A DNA stretch of 38,949 nucleotides from JBBTCJ01 sp038043285 (GCA_038043285.1 JBBTCJ010000185.1:1-38949), one strand, 5' to 3'. Numbered from the stretch's first letter, positions 16,035-24,559 are shown. Notes: generated by a model not told the origin, from the letters alone. Program-made: numbers and translations.

Positions 16035-18269
16035 ATGTGCCGCGTATGTCTTGGCGCCGCGTGTTGCATGATCGTTGTCGGTTGCGCGGGGCGAATCGTT
16101 GGACCGCGATCGAACCCCGCAATGCCCGCGGCATCGATCGCCGACCCGGCCTTCCTGGAGCAGTACGCCGCCACGCGGCGCTTTTCCGCCGGTTGGCCGG
16201 GCGCGTTCCGAGTTGTACCCGACGGCAGCGCCGTGCTGTTCCTCCGTTCGCAACCGCGAAGTTTCGTCCAAGACCTCTACGAGTTTGACGCCGCGACCGG
16301 ACAGGAGCGGCGGCTGCTGACGGCGGAACAAATCCTTCAGGGCGCGGAGGAACACTTGTCGCCGGAAGAGAAAGCCCGGCGCGAACGAATGCGGGTGTCC
16401 GCCCGCGGCATTGCGTCATACCAAGTGAGCAAAGACGGGACAAGGATTCTCGTTCCGCTTTCGGGCCGGTTGTTTGTGATCGAACGCGCGACCGGGGTGG
16501 TTACGGAGTTGGAGGGCGAAGCCGGCTACCCGATCGACCCGAGAATGTCACCCGACGGGCGGTTCGTTTCTTGTGTACGAGACGGGGACGTGTACCTGTC
16601 CGAGATCGCGTCCAGGAGTGAACGTCGCCTGACCACCGGGGCTACCACAACCGTTTCCCACGGAACCGCGGAGTTTGTCGCCCAGGAGGAGATGGATCGT
16701 CGCGAGGGGTACTGGTGGTCGCCGGACTCAACAAGGCTCGTGGTTCAGGCGACGGACACGATGGGCATGGAGTCCATGCACATCATGGATGCCATGCACC
16801 CGGAACGTCCGCCGCAGTCGTGGGCCTACCCTCGCCCAGGCAAGGCCAATGCGTTCGTTTCGCTGAATCTGATTTCGCGCGACGGCGGCGCGGAGACCTC
16901 CATCCACTGGGATGCGCAGCGCTACCCTTACCTGGCTTCGGTCCATTGGGAGGACGCGAGTCCCCTGACAATCCTTGTGCAGAACCGAGAACAGACCGAG
17001 GAAGTGTTGTTACAAGTGGACGTTGACACCGGGAGCACGTCTCCGCTGCTTGTCGAGAAGGACGACACGTGGATCAACCTCGACCCACCGATGCCCCAAT
17101 GGCTGGCCGACGGGAGCGCGTTTCTGTGGACCACGGAGCGGGACGGCGCGCCGGTGCTGGAGCTTCGCTCGCACGACGGCAGTCTGATTCGCCCCCTGAC
17201 CAAGTCCACCTTCGGCTTGAAGGGTTTCGTCCATCTCGACGACGAGGCCAAGACCGTTTACGTCGCGGGGGGCTACGATCCGACGCAGACCCAGGTGTAT
17301 CGCGTTCCCTTGGATGGCGGACCCGGCGACCCGGAGCGGCTGACCACCGAACCGGGAACTCACTCGTTTGGTTTCGGGAAGGGTCACAAGGTGTTCGTCC
17401 ACTCGGCTTCGACGCTCGCGGGAAAACGGTCGGTGGTGATACGTCATGTCGATGGCCGCTCGTTGGGAAGTCCGAGGTCGGTGGCGGAGGAACCGCCATT
17501 CGTTCCCACTCTCGAACTGCTCACCGTGCGCGCGGAGGCGAACACCTTCCACAGCGCGGTCGTTCGGCCGAGGAACTTCGAGTCCTCGCGTAGATACCCG
17601 GTCATCGTGTCCGTGTACGGCGGGCCGAGTTCGCAGACGGTGCGGGCCGCGCCGCTGTCCTACTTGTTGGATCAATGGATCGCCGATCACGGATTCATTG
17701 TCGTCTCGATCGACGGTCGGGGAACGCCGTCGCGCGGACGGATATGGGAGCGGGCGATCAAGGGCAACGTCATTGACGTCCCCTTGGCGGATCAGGTTGC
17801 CGGGCTTCAGGCGCTGGGTCGCAAGTACCCCGAACTCGACCTGAACCGCGTGGGCATCTACGGGTGGTCCTTTGGGGGGTATTTCGCCGCCATGGCGGTG
17901 ATGCGCCGTCCCGACGTCTTCGACGTCGGCGTTGCGGGTGCGCCGGTCTGCGACTGGCTGGACTATGACACCCACTACACCGAACGGTACATGGGCATGC
18001 CCGATCAGAACCCCGATGGGTACAAGGCTGCGTCCGTGCTCACCTACTGTAAAGACCTCCAAAGGCCGCTGCTGATTGTCCACGGGACCGCCGACGACAA
18101 CGTGTATTTCATGCACACCCTGAAGATGTCCCACGAGCTATTCCGCGCCGGCCGGCCGCACGAACTCCTGGCCCTGTCCGACTTCACGCACATGGTGGCC
18201 GACCCCGTCGTCACCCGACGCCTGTACGAGCGCATCGTCGGATTCCTGTCTTCGCATCTGAACCCGTAG
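16035..18269 (+). CDS. S9 family peptidase, DPP-IV-like lipoprotein
   Basis: The 744-residue protein has a short signal with lipobox-like MIVVGC, so it is probably a lipoprotein facing the periplasm. The N-terminal two thirds is a DPP-IV-type beta-propeller (DPRMSPDGRFVSCVRDGDVYL, EEMDRREGYWWSPDSTRLVV). The C-terminal alpha/beta hydrolase has YGGPSSQ, nucleophile motif GWSFGGY (Ser612), HGTADDNVYF (Asp688) and THM (His719): a complete Ser-Asp-His triad. DPP-IV relatives release dipeptides with Pro or Ala at position two. The EE motif of DPP-IV, which anchors the substrate N-terminus, fits the QEEMDRR segment. ATG 16035 follows GGAG by six bases; an open frame before it has no signal sequence. 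It lies 71 bases after the riboswitch operon and may have its own promoter. Confidence 0.92.
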   Translation: MCRVCLGAACCMIVVGCAGRIVGPRSNPAMPAASIADPAFLEQYAATRRFSAGWPGAFRVVPDGSAVLFLRSQPRSFVQDLYEFDAATGQERRLLTAEQILQGAEEHLSPEEKARRERMRVSARGIASYQVSKDGTRILVPLSGRLFVIERATGVVTELEGEAGYPIDPRMSPDGRFVSCVRDGDVYLSEIASRSERRLTTGATTTVSHGTAEFVAQEEMDRREGYWWSPDSTRLVVQATDTMGMESMHIMDAMHPERPPQSWAYPRPGKANAFVSLNLISRDGGAETSIHWDAQRYPYLASVHWEDASPLTILVQNREQTEEVLLQVDVDTGSTSPLLVEKDDTWINLDPPMPQWLADGSAFLWTTERDGAPVLELRSHDGSLIRPLTKSTFGLKGFVHLDDEAKTVYVAGGYDPTQTQVYRVPLDGGPGDPERLTTEPGTHSFGFGKGHKVFVHSASTLAGKRSVVIRHVDGRSLGSPRSVAEEPPFVPTLELLTVRAEANTFHSAVVRPRNFESSRRYPVIVSVYGGPSSQTVRAAPLSYLLDQWIADHGFIVVSIDGRGTPSRGRIWERAIKGNVIDVPLADQVAGLQALGRKYPELDLNRVGIYGWSFGGYFAAMAVMRRPDVFDVGVAGAPVCDWLDYDTHYTERYMGMPDQNPDGYKAASVLTYCKDLQRPLLIVHGTADDNVYFMHTLKMSHELFRAGRPHELLALSDFTHMVADPVVTRRLYERIVGFLSSHLNP

Positions 18270-18300
18270 CCGGTCACGACGCGCGTGGGCGTAGTTTCTG

Positions 18301-18396
18301 CTCTACCTCCCTCTCTGCCAGGGAGGGGGGGTTGGGGTGAGGGTCAAACACGCATGAATCATTCCTCACCCGACCTCTCCCCTCAGGGCGAGAGGA
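18301..18396. repeat. GC-rich multi-hairpin repeat between convergent genes
   Basis: CCTCCCT/AGGGAGG (18306-18326) is followed by GGTGAGGG pairing with CCTCACC (about 18335-18371) and then CCTCTC/GAGAGG (18374-18395). It sits between the convergent S9 peptidase and MBL genes. Similar CCCTCTCC-type hairpins recur at 27914-27956 and 30732-30755. It may act as a two-way transcription barrier or be a REP-like repeat. Confidence 0.6.
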
Positions 18397-18411
18397 GTGT
18401 TCAGACACCGT

Positions 18412-19293
18412 CTAGGCTTGATCAGTCGGCGCCGCAACGCTTGTTCGCATAGGGCGAGGGGGGCGGTCCATGAGGATGGTGACGCGTTCGCGGTCGGCCG
18501 GGGCGAGGACGCGCTCGACGTCCCGGCGAACGTCTCGCATGTCAGTGCGGCGAGTCACGTGGAGGAGAACGATCTTCGAGTCCGGCAGTGCGGCCGTCAC
18601 GCGCGGCAGATCGTCGACGTGGATGTGACGACCCGCCTGGGCGCGTTCGCGATGGTCGCGCTCAAAGAAGGTGCACTCAATGAGCACCACGCGGCTCTGA
18701 CGCACAAACGAATAATCCAGGAACCGTCCCAAGGCCGTGTCGCCGGTGTACGTCAGCAGAGGAACTTCCAGGTTGTCGTCGATCGCAACGCCCTTCCTCT
18801 TCAGCTCGACCAACTCCGGGCCGGTCTTCTCCGAGAATTCCGGTTTGAGCTTGTGTCGCCGCTCGATCAGCGTAAACCCCAGCGCCCCCGCGCAATGGTT
18901 GACGTCGAATGGTCGCACGAAGAGATTGCGGCGGAGTTCGACGTCCTCCAGCGGCAACACGCCGATCACCTGGGCGGGCGACGGATGACCCTCGATGTCC
19001 GACCAGACGTCCATGAGCTTCTGGATCGGCTGGGCGAGACTGCGGTGGACGATGACCCGACCCGGCTTGAGTCCGACGAAGGTTCGCTGCGAGAAGTAGT
19101 AGGCGACCCCTGCCGCGTGGTCCATGTGCCCGTGGCTGAGGCAGACGTTATCGATGGAAACAATCTCGCGCGGCGCCCGCCCGACGTCGAACGCGACGTT
19201 GAATTCCGGCGCGATGACCACGGTTTCCTCCCCGGCGAGGGAGAAACCTGTCAGGCGGAAGCCGTCGATCTGCCTTTCTATGAGTCGGCTCAT
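18412..19293 (-). CDS. MBL-fold hydrolase, ribonuclease Z-like
   Basis: The 293-residue protein has the metallo-beta-lactamase signature SHGHMDH at residues 53-59, which binds two zinc ions, and downstream metal-site candidates in FDVNHCAGALGF, YTGDTALGRF and LLHVTRRTD. ECTFF after the GDT motif matches the RNase Z/ElaC subgroup. RNase Z removes the 3' trailer of tRNA precursors that lack an encoded CCA; the tRNAs in this window indeed do not encode CCA. The protein is close to the short-form RNase Z length, but the flexible exosite arm cannot be identified with certainty. A related MBL-fold hydrolase of other function is possible. Confidence 0.75.
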   Translation of the reverse strand: MSRLIERQIDGFRLTGFSLAGEETVVIAPEFNVAFDVGRAPREIVSIDNVCLSHGHMDHAAGVAYYFSQRTFVGLKPGRVIVHRSLAQPIQKLMDVWSDIEGHPSPAQVIGVLPLEDVELRRNLFVRPFDVNHCAGALGFTLIERRHKLKPEFSEKTGPELVELKRKGVAIDDNLEVPLLTYTGDTALGRFLDYSFVRQSRVVLIECTFFERDHRERAQAGRHIHVDDLPRVTAALPDSKIVLLHVTRRTDMRDVRRDVERVLAPADRERVTILMDRPPRPMRTSVAAPTDQA

Positions 19294-19480
19294 TCAAACG
19301 TCGTTCCGCGTGCACTGCCCAGCGCATCCTGGCTAACTCTCCGGCATGGTGTACCCGATTTGACACCCAACATCTAGGGGCGGTAGGGTAAGCGCCCGCC
19401 AAGCTGTGGCTGCATAGCCTGCGCCGTGGGCACGTCGTTCCGGCGTACCCTCCGCGGGACCAGGGAGCGGGATCTTTCTC

Positions 19481-19978
19481 ATGCTGTGTCCTTCCTGCAA
19501 AAGCGCTGACAACAAGGTGATCGACACCCGGTTGACCGAGGGCGGCGCGGTCATTCGCCGCCGTCGCGTGTGCGTTCCGTGCAGCCGGCGTTTCACGACC
19601 AAGGAGCGCGTGGAGGAGGAACTTCGGCTGATGGTCGTCAAGCGCAGCGGCGACCGCGTTCCTTACGACCGCGAAAAAGTTCTCAACGGCATCGCGCGGG
19701 CATGTTACAAACTCGGCATCGACGATCCGCAACTTGAACAGTTGGTCGATCGGGTGGAGAGTGACCTGTTCTCGAACCACGATCGTGAGGTCACGTCCGA
19801 TGAGGTCGGAGCGTATGTTTCGTCGCACCTTCGTCGGCTTCACCCGGTAGCCTACGTTCGCTTCATGAGCGTGTACCGCAAGTTCGCCACGGTCGACGAG
19901 TTCATCGAGGAGATCACCGACGTGCGCGAGCGGGCGGCGCTGGAAAGTCCTTCACAACAATCCCTGTTCGAGGCCTAA
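19481..19978 (+). CDS. nrdR: transcriptional repressor NrdR
   Basis: NrdR represses ribonucleotide reductase genes when its ATP-cone binds dATP. The 165-residue protein has a zinc ribbon (Cys3, Cys6, Cys31, Cys34) with RRRRVC, then an ATP-cone domain: LMVVKRSGDRVPYDREKVLNGI, and YVRFMSVYRKFATVDEFIEEI at its end. Length and motif order are canonical. The TAA is followed six bases later by the GTG of the YbaK-like gene, suggesting cotranscription. No NrdR box was recognised upstream in this window. Confidence 0.96.
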   Translation: MLCPSCKSADNKVIDTRLTEGGAVIRRRRVCVPCSRRFTTKERVEEELRLMVVKRSGDRVPYDREKVLNGIARACYKLGIDDPQLEQLVDRVESDLFSNHDREVTSDEVGAYVSSHLRRLHPVAYVRFMSVYRKFATVDEFIEEITDVRERAALESPSQQSLFEA

Positions 19979-19984
19979 TCGTCC

Positions 19985-20506
19985 GTGGACGCCTTCGATT
20001 CCCAAGCGCCGGGACCGGTGTTCCTCCAATTGGTTGAGCGCCTCCGCGCCGCGGGAATAGAGTTCCGGCACCTTCATCATGCGCCGGTCTACACCAGCGC
20101 GGAGGCCGCCGCCGTGCGCGGTGTCGCCCTTCATTCCGGGGCCAAGGCGCTGATACTCAAGGCCGGCGACGCGTTCGTCATGGCGGTACTTCCCGCGGAT
20201 TGCGGTCTGGACAGCGGCGCTTTGCGTCGATTGCTGAACTCGAAGCATATGCGCTTCGCCACCAAGGAGGAAGTTCTGGAGGTGACCGGACTGACTCCGG
20301 GATCCATTCCTCCGTTTGGCAGCCTGTTCGATCTTCCCACCCTCTGCGACACCGGCTTGGCCGACAACGAACGGATCAATTTCAATGCCGGCAGCCATGC
20401 CGACTCGGTGCAGATGCGTTATGTAGACTATCTCGCGTTGGAGTCGCCGAGATTGGCCGTCTTCGCCAAGGCCGCATCGGGGACGGATGGGTCGCCCGTG
20501 CGATGA
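19985..20506 (+). CDS. YbaK/ProX-type aminoacyl-tRNA deacylase-like protein
   Basis: The 173-residue protein belongs to the YbaK/aminoacyl-tRNA editing domain family, which hydrolyses mischarged tRNAs such as Cys-tRNA(Pro) or Ala-tRNA(Pro). Supporting segments are EFRHLHHAPVYTSAEAAAVRG, HSGAKALILKAGD (with the Lys usually needed for editing), LPADCGLDSGALRRLL, RFATKEEVLEVTGLTPGSIPPFGS and FNAGSHADSVQM. The family member closest in function cannot be told. The start is GTG, six bases after nrdR. Its stop overlaps the next gene's start as ATGA, linking it to a flavin amine oxidase with no obvious functional relation. Confidence 0.87.
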   Translation: MDAFDSQAPGPVFLQLVERLRAAGIEFRHLHHAPVYTSAEAAAVRGVALHSGAKALILKAGDAFVMAVLPADCGLDSGALRRLLNSKHMRFATKEEVLEVTGLTPGSIPPFGSLFDLPTLCDTGLADNERINFNAGSHADSVQMRYVDYLALESPRLAVFAKAASGTDGSPVR

Positions 20507-21645
20507 CCGCTCGGTTCGACGCCATCGTGATCGGGTTGGGCGGCATGGGCAGCATGGTTCTGTACCACCTCGCCCGCCGTGGACTGCGCGTCCTTGGATT
20601 GGAGCAGTTCGGCATCGCCCACGATCGCGGCAGCTCGCATGGGGCGACGCGGCTGATTCGACGAGCGTACTTCGAGCACCCGGACTACGTTCCGCTCGTG
20701 GAACGGGCCTTCACGCTTTGGGGCGAACTCGAACGGGAATCCGGTCGCCGGCTTTTCGTGCGAACGGGGTTGTTCCTGGCGGGGGAAGCCGACTCATCGA
20801 CGATCGCGGGAGTCCGTTCCGCTGCCTCGGCCTATCGTCTGGACATCGAGGAACTGGACGCCGAGCGGGCGCGGCGCCGATTCGCGGGGTTTCATTTCGA
20901 CCCGACCATGACCGTGTTCTTTGAGCCTGACGCGGGCTGCCTCTTCGTCGAGGAGTGCGTTCGATGCGGGGTCGAGGCAGCCGTCGCCCGCGGCGCGCAG
21001 TCGAGAACGGGGTGCCTCGTGGAATCCTGGGATGCGGATGCGGCTGGCGTGACGGTTCGCACCAGGGACGCGACCTTCGCCGCGTCACGCCTGATTGTCT
21101 GCGCCGGGCCGTGGAGCGGGCGACTCTTGGCGGACTTGGGCTTGCCGCTGGAAGTCCGCCGCAAACCGATCTTCTGGTTCTCTTGCCCGGACGCGAGGTA
21201 TTCGTTGGAACGCGCCTGTCCGGTGTTTTGCTTCGACGTCGACCGGCGATTTTTCTATGGATTCCCATCGATGGACGGGCAGTCGCTGAAGGTCGGCGAA
21301 CACACGGGCGGAGCTGTCGTGTCCGACGCCGATCAGCTCGACAGAACCGTCGATTCCGCGGACGTCACACCCATCGCCGCCTTCCTTCGCCGTTGTGCGC
21401 CGGGTGTGGGGCGTGACATCCTGCGCGAAAGCGTCTGCATGTACACCATGACGCCGGATCAGCACTTCATCGTGGATCGCCACCCGCGATATCCCAACGT
21501 CCTTCTTGCTGCCGGTTTTTCCGGTCACGGCTTCAAATTCGCCTCGGTCGTTGGGGCAGCGATTGCGGACCTGGCCGTCGACGGCAAGACCGATCATCCC
21601 ATCGCGTTTCTTCGCACGTCTCGTTCAGGTCTTGGCGGCTGGTGA
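20503..21645 (+). CDS. FAD-dependent sarcosine / N-methyltryptophan oxidase
   Basis: The 380-residue protein is a monomeric sarcosine oxidase-type enzyme that oxidises N-methyl amino acids to the amino acid, formaldehyde and hydrogen peroxide. A Rossmann FAD-binding motif GLGGMG lies at residues 11-16. SSHGATRLIRRAYFEHPDYVPL matches the conserved second block of MSOX and SolA. VCMYTMTPDQHFIVD holds Cys312, which corresponds to the cysteine that binds FAD covalently in MSOX (Cys315). FSGHGFKFASVVG closes the FAD site. Substrate choice between sarcosine, N-methyltryptophan and pipecolate cannot be read from sequence. The start ATG overlaps the stop of the YbaK-like gene (ATGA). The RibF gene elsewhere in the window supplies its cofactor in general. 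Confidence 0.9.
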   Translation: MTARFDAIVIGLGGMGSMVLYHLARRGLRVLGLEQFGIAHDRGSSHGATRLIRRAYFEHPDYVPLVERAFTLWGELERESGRRLFVRTGLFLAGEADSSTIAGVRSAASAYRLDIEELDAERARRRFAGFHFDPTMTVFFEPDAGCLFVEECVRCGVEAAVARGAQSRTGCLVESWDADAAGVTVRTRDATFAASRLIVCAGPWSGRLLADLGLPLEVRRKPIFWFSCPDARYSLERACPVFCFDVDRRFFYGFPSMDGQSLKVGEHTGGAVVSDADQLDRTVDSADVTPIAAFLRRCAPGVGRDILRESVCMYTMTPDQHFIVDRHPRYPNVLLAAGFSGHGFKFASVVGAAIADLAVDGKTDHPIAFLRTSRSGLGGW

Positions 21646-22124
21646 CCCGACACGCTGAATCCTGCGGGTGAAGAGGCCCGCTCGCGCACGCTCGCGGCTC
21701 TGTTCAAACGGCCGGCCGCCTCAAATCAGAACCGCGACAGAATGCAGCGGTGACTTTTCTTAATCCGTACCGCGACCACGATCAGAGCCGCGACAGAATG
21801 GAGCGGTGACTTTTCTTAATCTGTACCGCGACCGTCAGGGAGCGGCCTCTCCTTCGTCCCCGATAGGGTTGCGCCCGCGCCCGCGGCAACTACAGACGAC
21901 CAAACGATCCCGAGTCACTACGTCGGATAAAAACCCGCAGCGAGGAACGCGACGGGGTGGCGCGCGTCCGTCTGAGCTGGCAGAAGCCGGACCGAGAATC
22001 CTCCGTTTTCCGCGAATCCTGCACGGTGAATTGACTACCGTCTCTGCGTATCGAACTCTGTAGAGGGGCAAGCCGCGCCGCGCGGGCGGAGCGTCTCCCC
22101 CGTGACCATCGGGATCGTTCCAGG
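21646..22124. other. intergenic region between oxidase and sulfatase-like genes
   Basis: This 479-base stretch has no supported gene. It holds the 53-base tandem repeat at 21725-21833 (listed separately). The remainder has short weak inverted repeats and a TTGACT at 22031 without a convincing -10 element. Short open frames on both strands lack ribosome-binding sites and motifs. Confidence 0.5.
21725..21833 (+). repeat. two tandem copies of a 53-base unit, shared core with distant repeats
   Basis: Copies at 21725-21777 and 21781-21833 (period 56) differ at three positions. Each begins ATCAGAACCGCGACAGAATG or a near variant, then AGCGGTGAC, TTTTCTTAAT and a final TACCGCGACC. The first 27 bases also occur in the repeats at 35952-36058 and 38064-38170. 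Two copies with a three-base spacer do not make a CRISPR array. Confidence 0.85.
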
Positions 22125-24155
22125 ATGTCTACCTTACCGGACCCATGCGGCGACCTGAAGCCGTTTCGCGTGCTCACGGGCACGCTCGCCATCGGCGTGG
22201 TGGTCGCGATTGTCGAAGTGCTCGTGCAGTTCAACCGATACGGAGGCCAAGTTGACGCGGAACAGTTGGCCCTGGCGGTCTTCGCCAACGTGGCCACCGT
22301 CGGCGCGGTTGCGCTTGCAGTAGTCGCGGTCGGCTGGTTCTTCGGTGGTCTCTTCAGCCGGGCGTTCCGCCGAAATCGGCGCGCCTGCCAGGCCCTTTGG
22401 ATCGTCGCCCTTTGCTCCGCATGTGTTGCTTTCCTGATCCACGGCACTCGCGCGTTCGGATTCTCGGACCGCTGGACCGAGGTTTGGATGCGCCCCGCAA
22501 TCGCAGCCGGATGTGCGCTGTTGGCCGGAGCGGGCGTGTGGCGGCTTGGCCTCTCGACGCACCCGTCATTGATGAATCTGACTCGCGGATGCGTGGTCCT
22601 GGGGTGGGCTTCGTGCGCCGTGGCCACAGGCCTGGCCGGAGTGCGCACGGAGCGCTATCTGGCGTCGTTGGCGGATCTTCCGCAAGCGAAGGACCAGGCC
22701 GCCGACGCGCGGACGGAGGCTGGTCCCAATCTTCTGCTGGTCGTGCTGGATACCCTGCGCGCCGACCACGTCGGTGCGTATGGCCAGTCCAAGCTTACGC
22801 CGCATCTGGACGCGCTCGCGGAATCTTCCCTGGTGTACAAGAACGCCGTCAGCACCGCTCCGTGGACGCTTCCCGCTCACGCGAGCATGTTGACCGGGCT
22901 GTACCCGGAGGATCACGGCGTTAACTGGGGGCATTACCGCCTGGATGAACGCTTCCCTCTTCTACCCGAGTTGCTCCGCGAGCGAGGCTACCAGACGGTG
23001 GCCATCGCGGACAATCATCTTCTGAGCCAAGCCAACGGGTTCGGTCGGGGGTTCGAGCGGTTTGTCGAAGTCGCACTTGATCCGCAGATTCGCCGGTGGC
23101 GGCTGGCCCTGCGCTGCGGGACGTTGGGGGCGGCCTCGGAGTGGATCGGACTCGGCGCCGATGCAGGCTGGGATGACGGCGCGGCCGCGACGAATTGGCT
23201 CCTGCGCCACTGGTTTGCCCATCGCAAGCGGGCGGAGCCGCCATTCTTCGCACTCATCAATTATTTCGAGCCGCACGACCCATACGCTCCGCCGCGTAGG
23301 TTTTTGGAGCGCCATCTCACGCCGGCGGAGCGGGCCGCCGCACAGCGGCTCAATCACACCGAAGAGAAGCTGGCCGCACACGCCTGCGGATCGACCGCGG
23401 TGTTCCAACCCGACCAGATCCAGTTGATGAAGAAACTGTACGCCGCCGAAGTTGCCTACCAGGACGAGTGCCTCGGCGAGCTGGTCGATATGCTTCGGCG
23501 CTTCAAGCTGCTCGAGAACACCATGCTTGTAGTGACCAGCGATCATGGCGAGTTGTTCGGCGAGTTGAACATGGTGTACCACACCGCGGGTTCGCACTAT
23601 CAACTTCTGCACGTTCCACTGATCGTCAGACCTCCGGGCGGCGTGAACGGTCGCGCGATCGAGGCCCCGGTTCAGCCGACGGACCTGTTCGTGACCCTGC
23701 TTCAGCAGGCGGGTGTGGAGCCGCCGGCGGAGGTCGCGCGGGCTTTTCCGCTACCGACTTCCGACGATGCAGAATCACCACGAACGGTTTGCGTGGCTCA
23801 GACGCACGGGGCGTCCATTGCCGGTCTATCTATGACCCAGCGATTGGACATGCAATCCGACATTACTCGTTGGATGCGATGGGTAAATACCGCGGTCTCC
23901 GACGGCCTGCTTCTTGAGGTCGATTCATCGGGGCAGCGCCGTCTGTTCGACGTCAGAAACGATCCGAACATGGAACGAAACGTTTTCGACGCCCGCGCGG
24001 AGGCTGTCGACGCCTTGGCTGGAAAGCTAGACGAATGGACCCGAAGCGGTGCGGCCGCGACGGGCAGGGAGGCATTCAATGACCGTTCGAAGCGTCAAAA
24101 GATTGTTGGTGGCGACGGGGGTCGCGGCGGTCGCCGTCCTGGGACCGGGGATTAA
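22125..24155 (+). CDS. membrane AlkP/sulfatase-superfamily enzyme with Thr nucleophile
   Basis: The 676-residue protein has about five predicted membrane segments in residues 15-175, then a sulfatase-fold domain outside the membrane. Metal-site motifs are LVVLDTLRADHVG (Asp209) and TSDHGE (Asp473, His474). The nucleophile region reads APWTLPAHASMLTG: where true sulfatases have C/S-x-P-x-R, this protein has Thr248-L-P-A-H. It therefore lacks the Cys or Ser converted to formylglycine and probably uses Thr, as LtaS- and EptA-type phosphotransferases do. FEPHDPY and GSHYQLLHVPLIVRPPG are typical of the superfamily. It may transfer or remove a phospho- or sulfo-group on a surface polymer. The last 77 bases overlap the start of the next gene. 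Confidence 0.85.
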   Translation: MSTLPDPCGDLKPFRVLTGTLAIGVVVAIVEVLVQFNRYGGQVDAEQLALAVFANVATVGAVALAVVAVGWFFGGLFSRAFRRNRRACQALWIVALCSACVAFLIHGTRAFGFSDRWTEVWMRPAIAAGCALLAGAGVWRLGLSTHPSLMNLTRGCVVLGWASCAVATGLAGVRTERYLASLADLPQAKDQAADARTEAGPNLLLVVLDTLRADHVGAYGQSKLTPHLDALAESSLVYKNAVSTAPWTLPAHASMLTGLYPEDHGVNWGHYRLDERFPLLPELLRERGYQTVAIADNHLLSQANGFGRGFERFVEVALDPQIRRWRLALRCGTLGAASEWIGLGADAGWDDGAAATNWLLRHWFAHRKRAEPPFFALINYFEPHDPYAPPRRFLERHLTPAERAAAQRLNHTEEKLAAHACGSTAVFQPDQIQLMKKLYAAEVAYQDECLGELVDMLRRFKLLENTMLVVTSDHGELFGELNMVYHTAGSHYQLLHVPLIVRPPGGVNGRAIEAPVQPTDLFVTLLQQAGVEPPAEVARAFPLPTSDDAESPRTVCVAQTHGASIAGLSMTQRLDMQSDITRWMRWVNTAVSDGLLLEVDSSGQRRLFDVRNDPNMERNVFDARAEAVDALAGKLDEWTRSGAAATGREAFNDRSKRQKIVGGDGGRGGRRPGTGD

Positions 24156-24363
24156 CCGCGCCGAGGCCTACATCGATCCGGGAACCGGCGGGGCGTTCCT
24201 CTCGTCGCTGGGGATGGTGCTCGGCGTGATGACCGCCTGCTTGGCCGTCGCCTTCGCCCAGGTTCGTCGTTGCGGCGGATGGTTGCTCACCAAGGTTGCC
24301 ACGCGCCGCCGCGCTGAAGCAAACTGCGCAAACGACAACTCAGGCGAGCAGCCGCCGGTGTAG
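24079..24363 (+). CDS. small exported YIDPGTG protein
   Basis: The 94-residue protein starts with a signal peptide (RLLVATGVAAVAVLGPG, probable cleavage after AEA), giving a mature N-terminus YIDPGTGG, then one membrane segment (LSSLGMVLGVMTACLAVAF), a short basic stretch and a polar tail. The YIDPGTG motif at the mature N-terminus is found in uncharacterised small membrane proteins that I recall beside AlkP-superfamily or glycan-modifying genes. The start ATG at 24079 has a good GGGAGG seven bases upstream. It overlaps the sulfatase-like gene by 77 bases in another frame, so the two are probably coupled and may act together. Confidence 0.75.
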   Translation: MTVRSVKRLLVATGVAAVAVLGPGINRAEAYIDPGTGGAFLSSLGMVLGVMTACLAVAFAQVRRCGGWLLTKVATRRRAEANCANDNSGEQPPV

Positions 24364-24399
24364 CAGCCTGTAGAAGATCGCTCGCCGAACCGCGTGTGG

Positions 24400-24418
24400 C
24401 ACCGGCTTCCTGCCGGTG
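24400..24418 (+). terminator. hairpin after the YIDPGTG gene
   Basis: CACCGGC (24400-24406) and GCCGGTG (24412-24418) form a perfect seven-base stem with loop TTCCT, 37 bases after the stop. No T-run follows, so it is either a factor-independent stop of low strength or a copy of a short palindromic repeat. Confidence 0.4.
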
Positions 24419-24481
24419 AGTGCACGAGTTGGTAGCCCCATGCTACAGATTCTTCAATGGGCCAAGGCGGTTTCCGTTCTT

Positions 24482-24559
24482 GCGTAGCGTCGCGGTACAT
24501 CCGCGGCGCTGGGTCTGCCCTTGGAAAACTCGCGCCGCCCATGAAGGGTGACGCTAGAC
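24482..24559. repeat. dispersed palindromic repeat, family 1, copy 1
   Basis: The copy runs from GCGTAGCGTCGCGGT through ATCCGCGGCG to GCGCCGCCCATGAAGGG and GACGCTAGA. The same blocks occur in the same order at 33824-33899. Ends are inverted repeats (AGCGTC and GACGCT). It fills the space between the YIDPGTG gene and the convergent DHH phosphoesterase gene. Confidence 0.8.

Noticed and set aside
17010..18134. 374-residue minus-strand frame inside the S9 peptidase gene
   Set aside because: It is antisense to the catalytic domain with a complete triad and has no motifs of its own.
19360..19389. Promoter for nrdR (TTGACA at 19360-19365)
   Set aside because: The best -10 candidate (TAGGGT, 18 bases on) matches only three of six consensus positions, so it was not listed as a feature.
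21725..21833. CRISPR array
   Set aside because: There are only two units, with a three-base gap in place of spacers, and no cas genes nearby.
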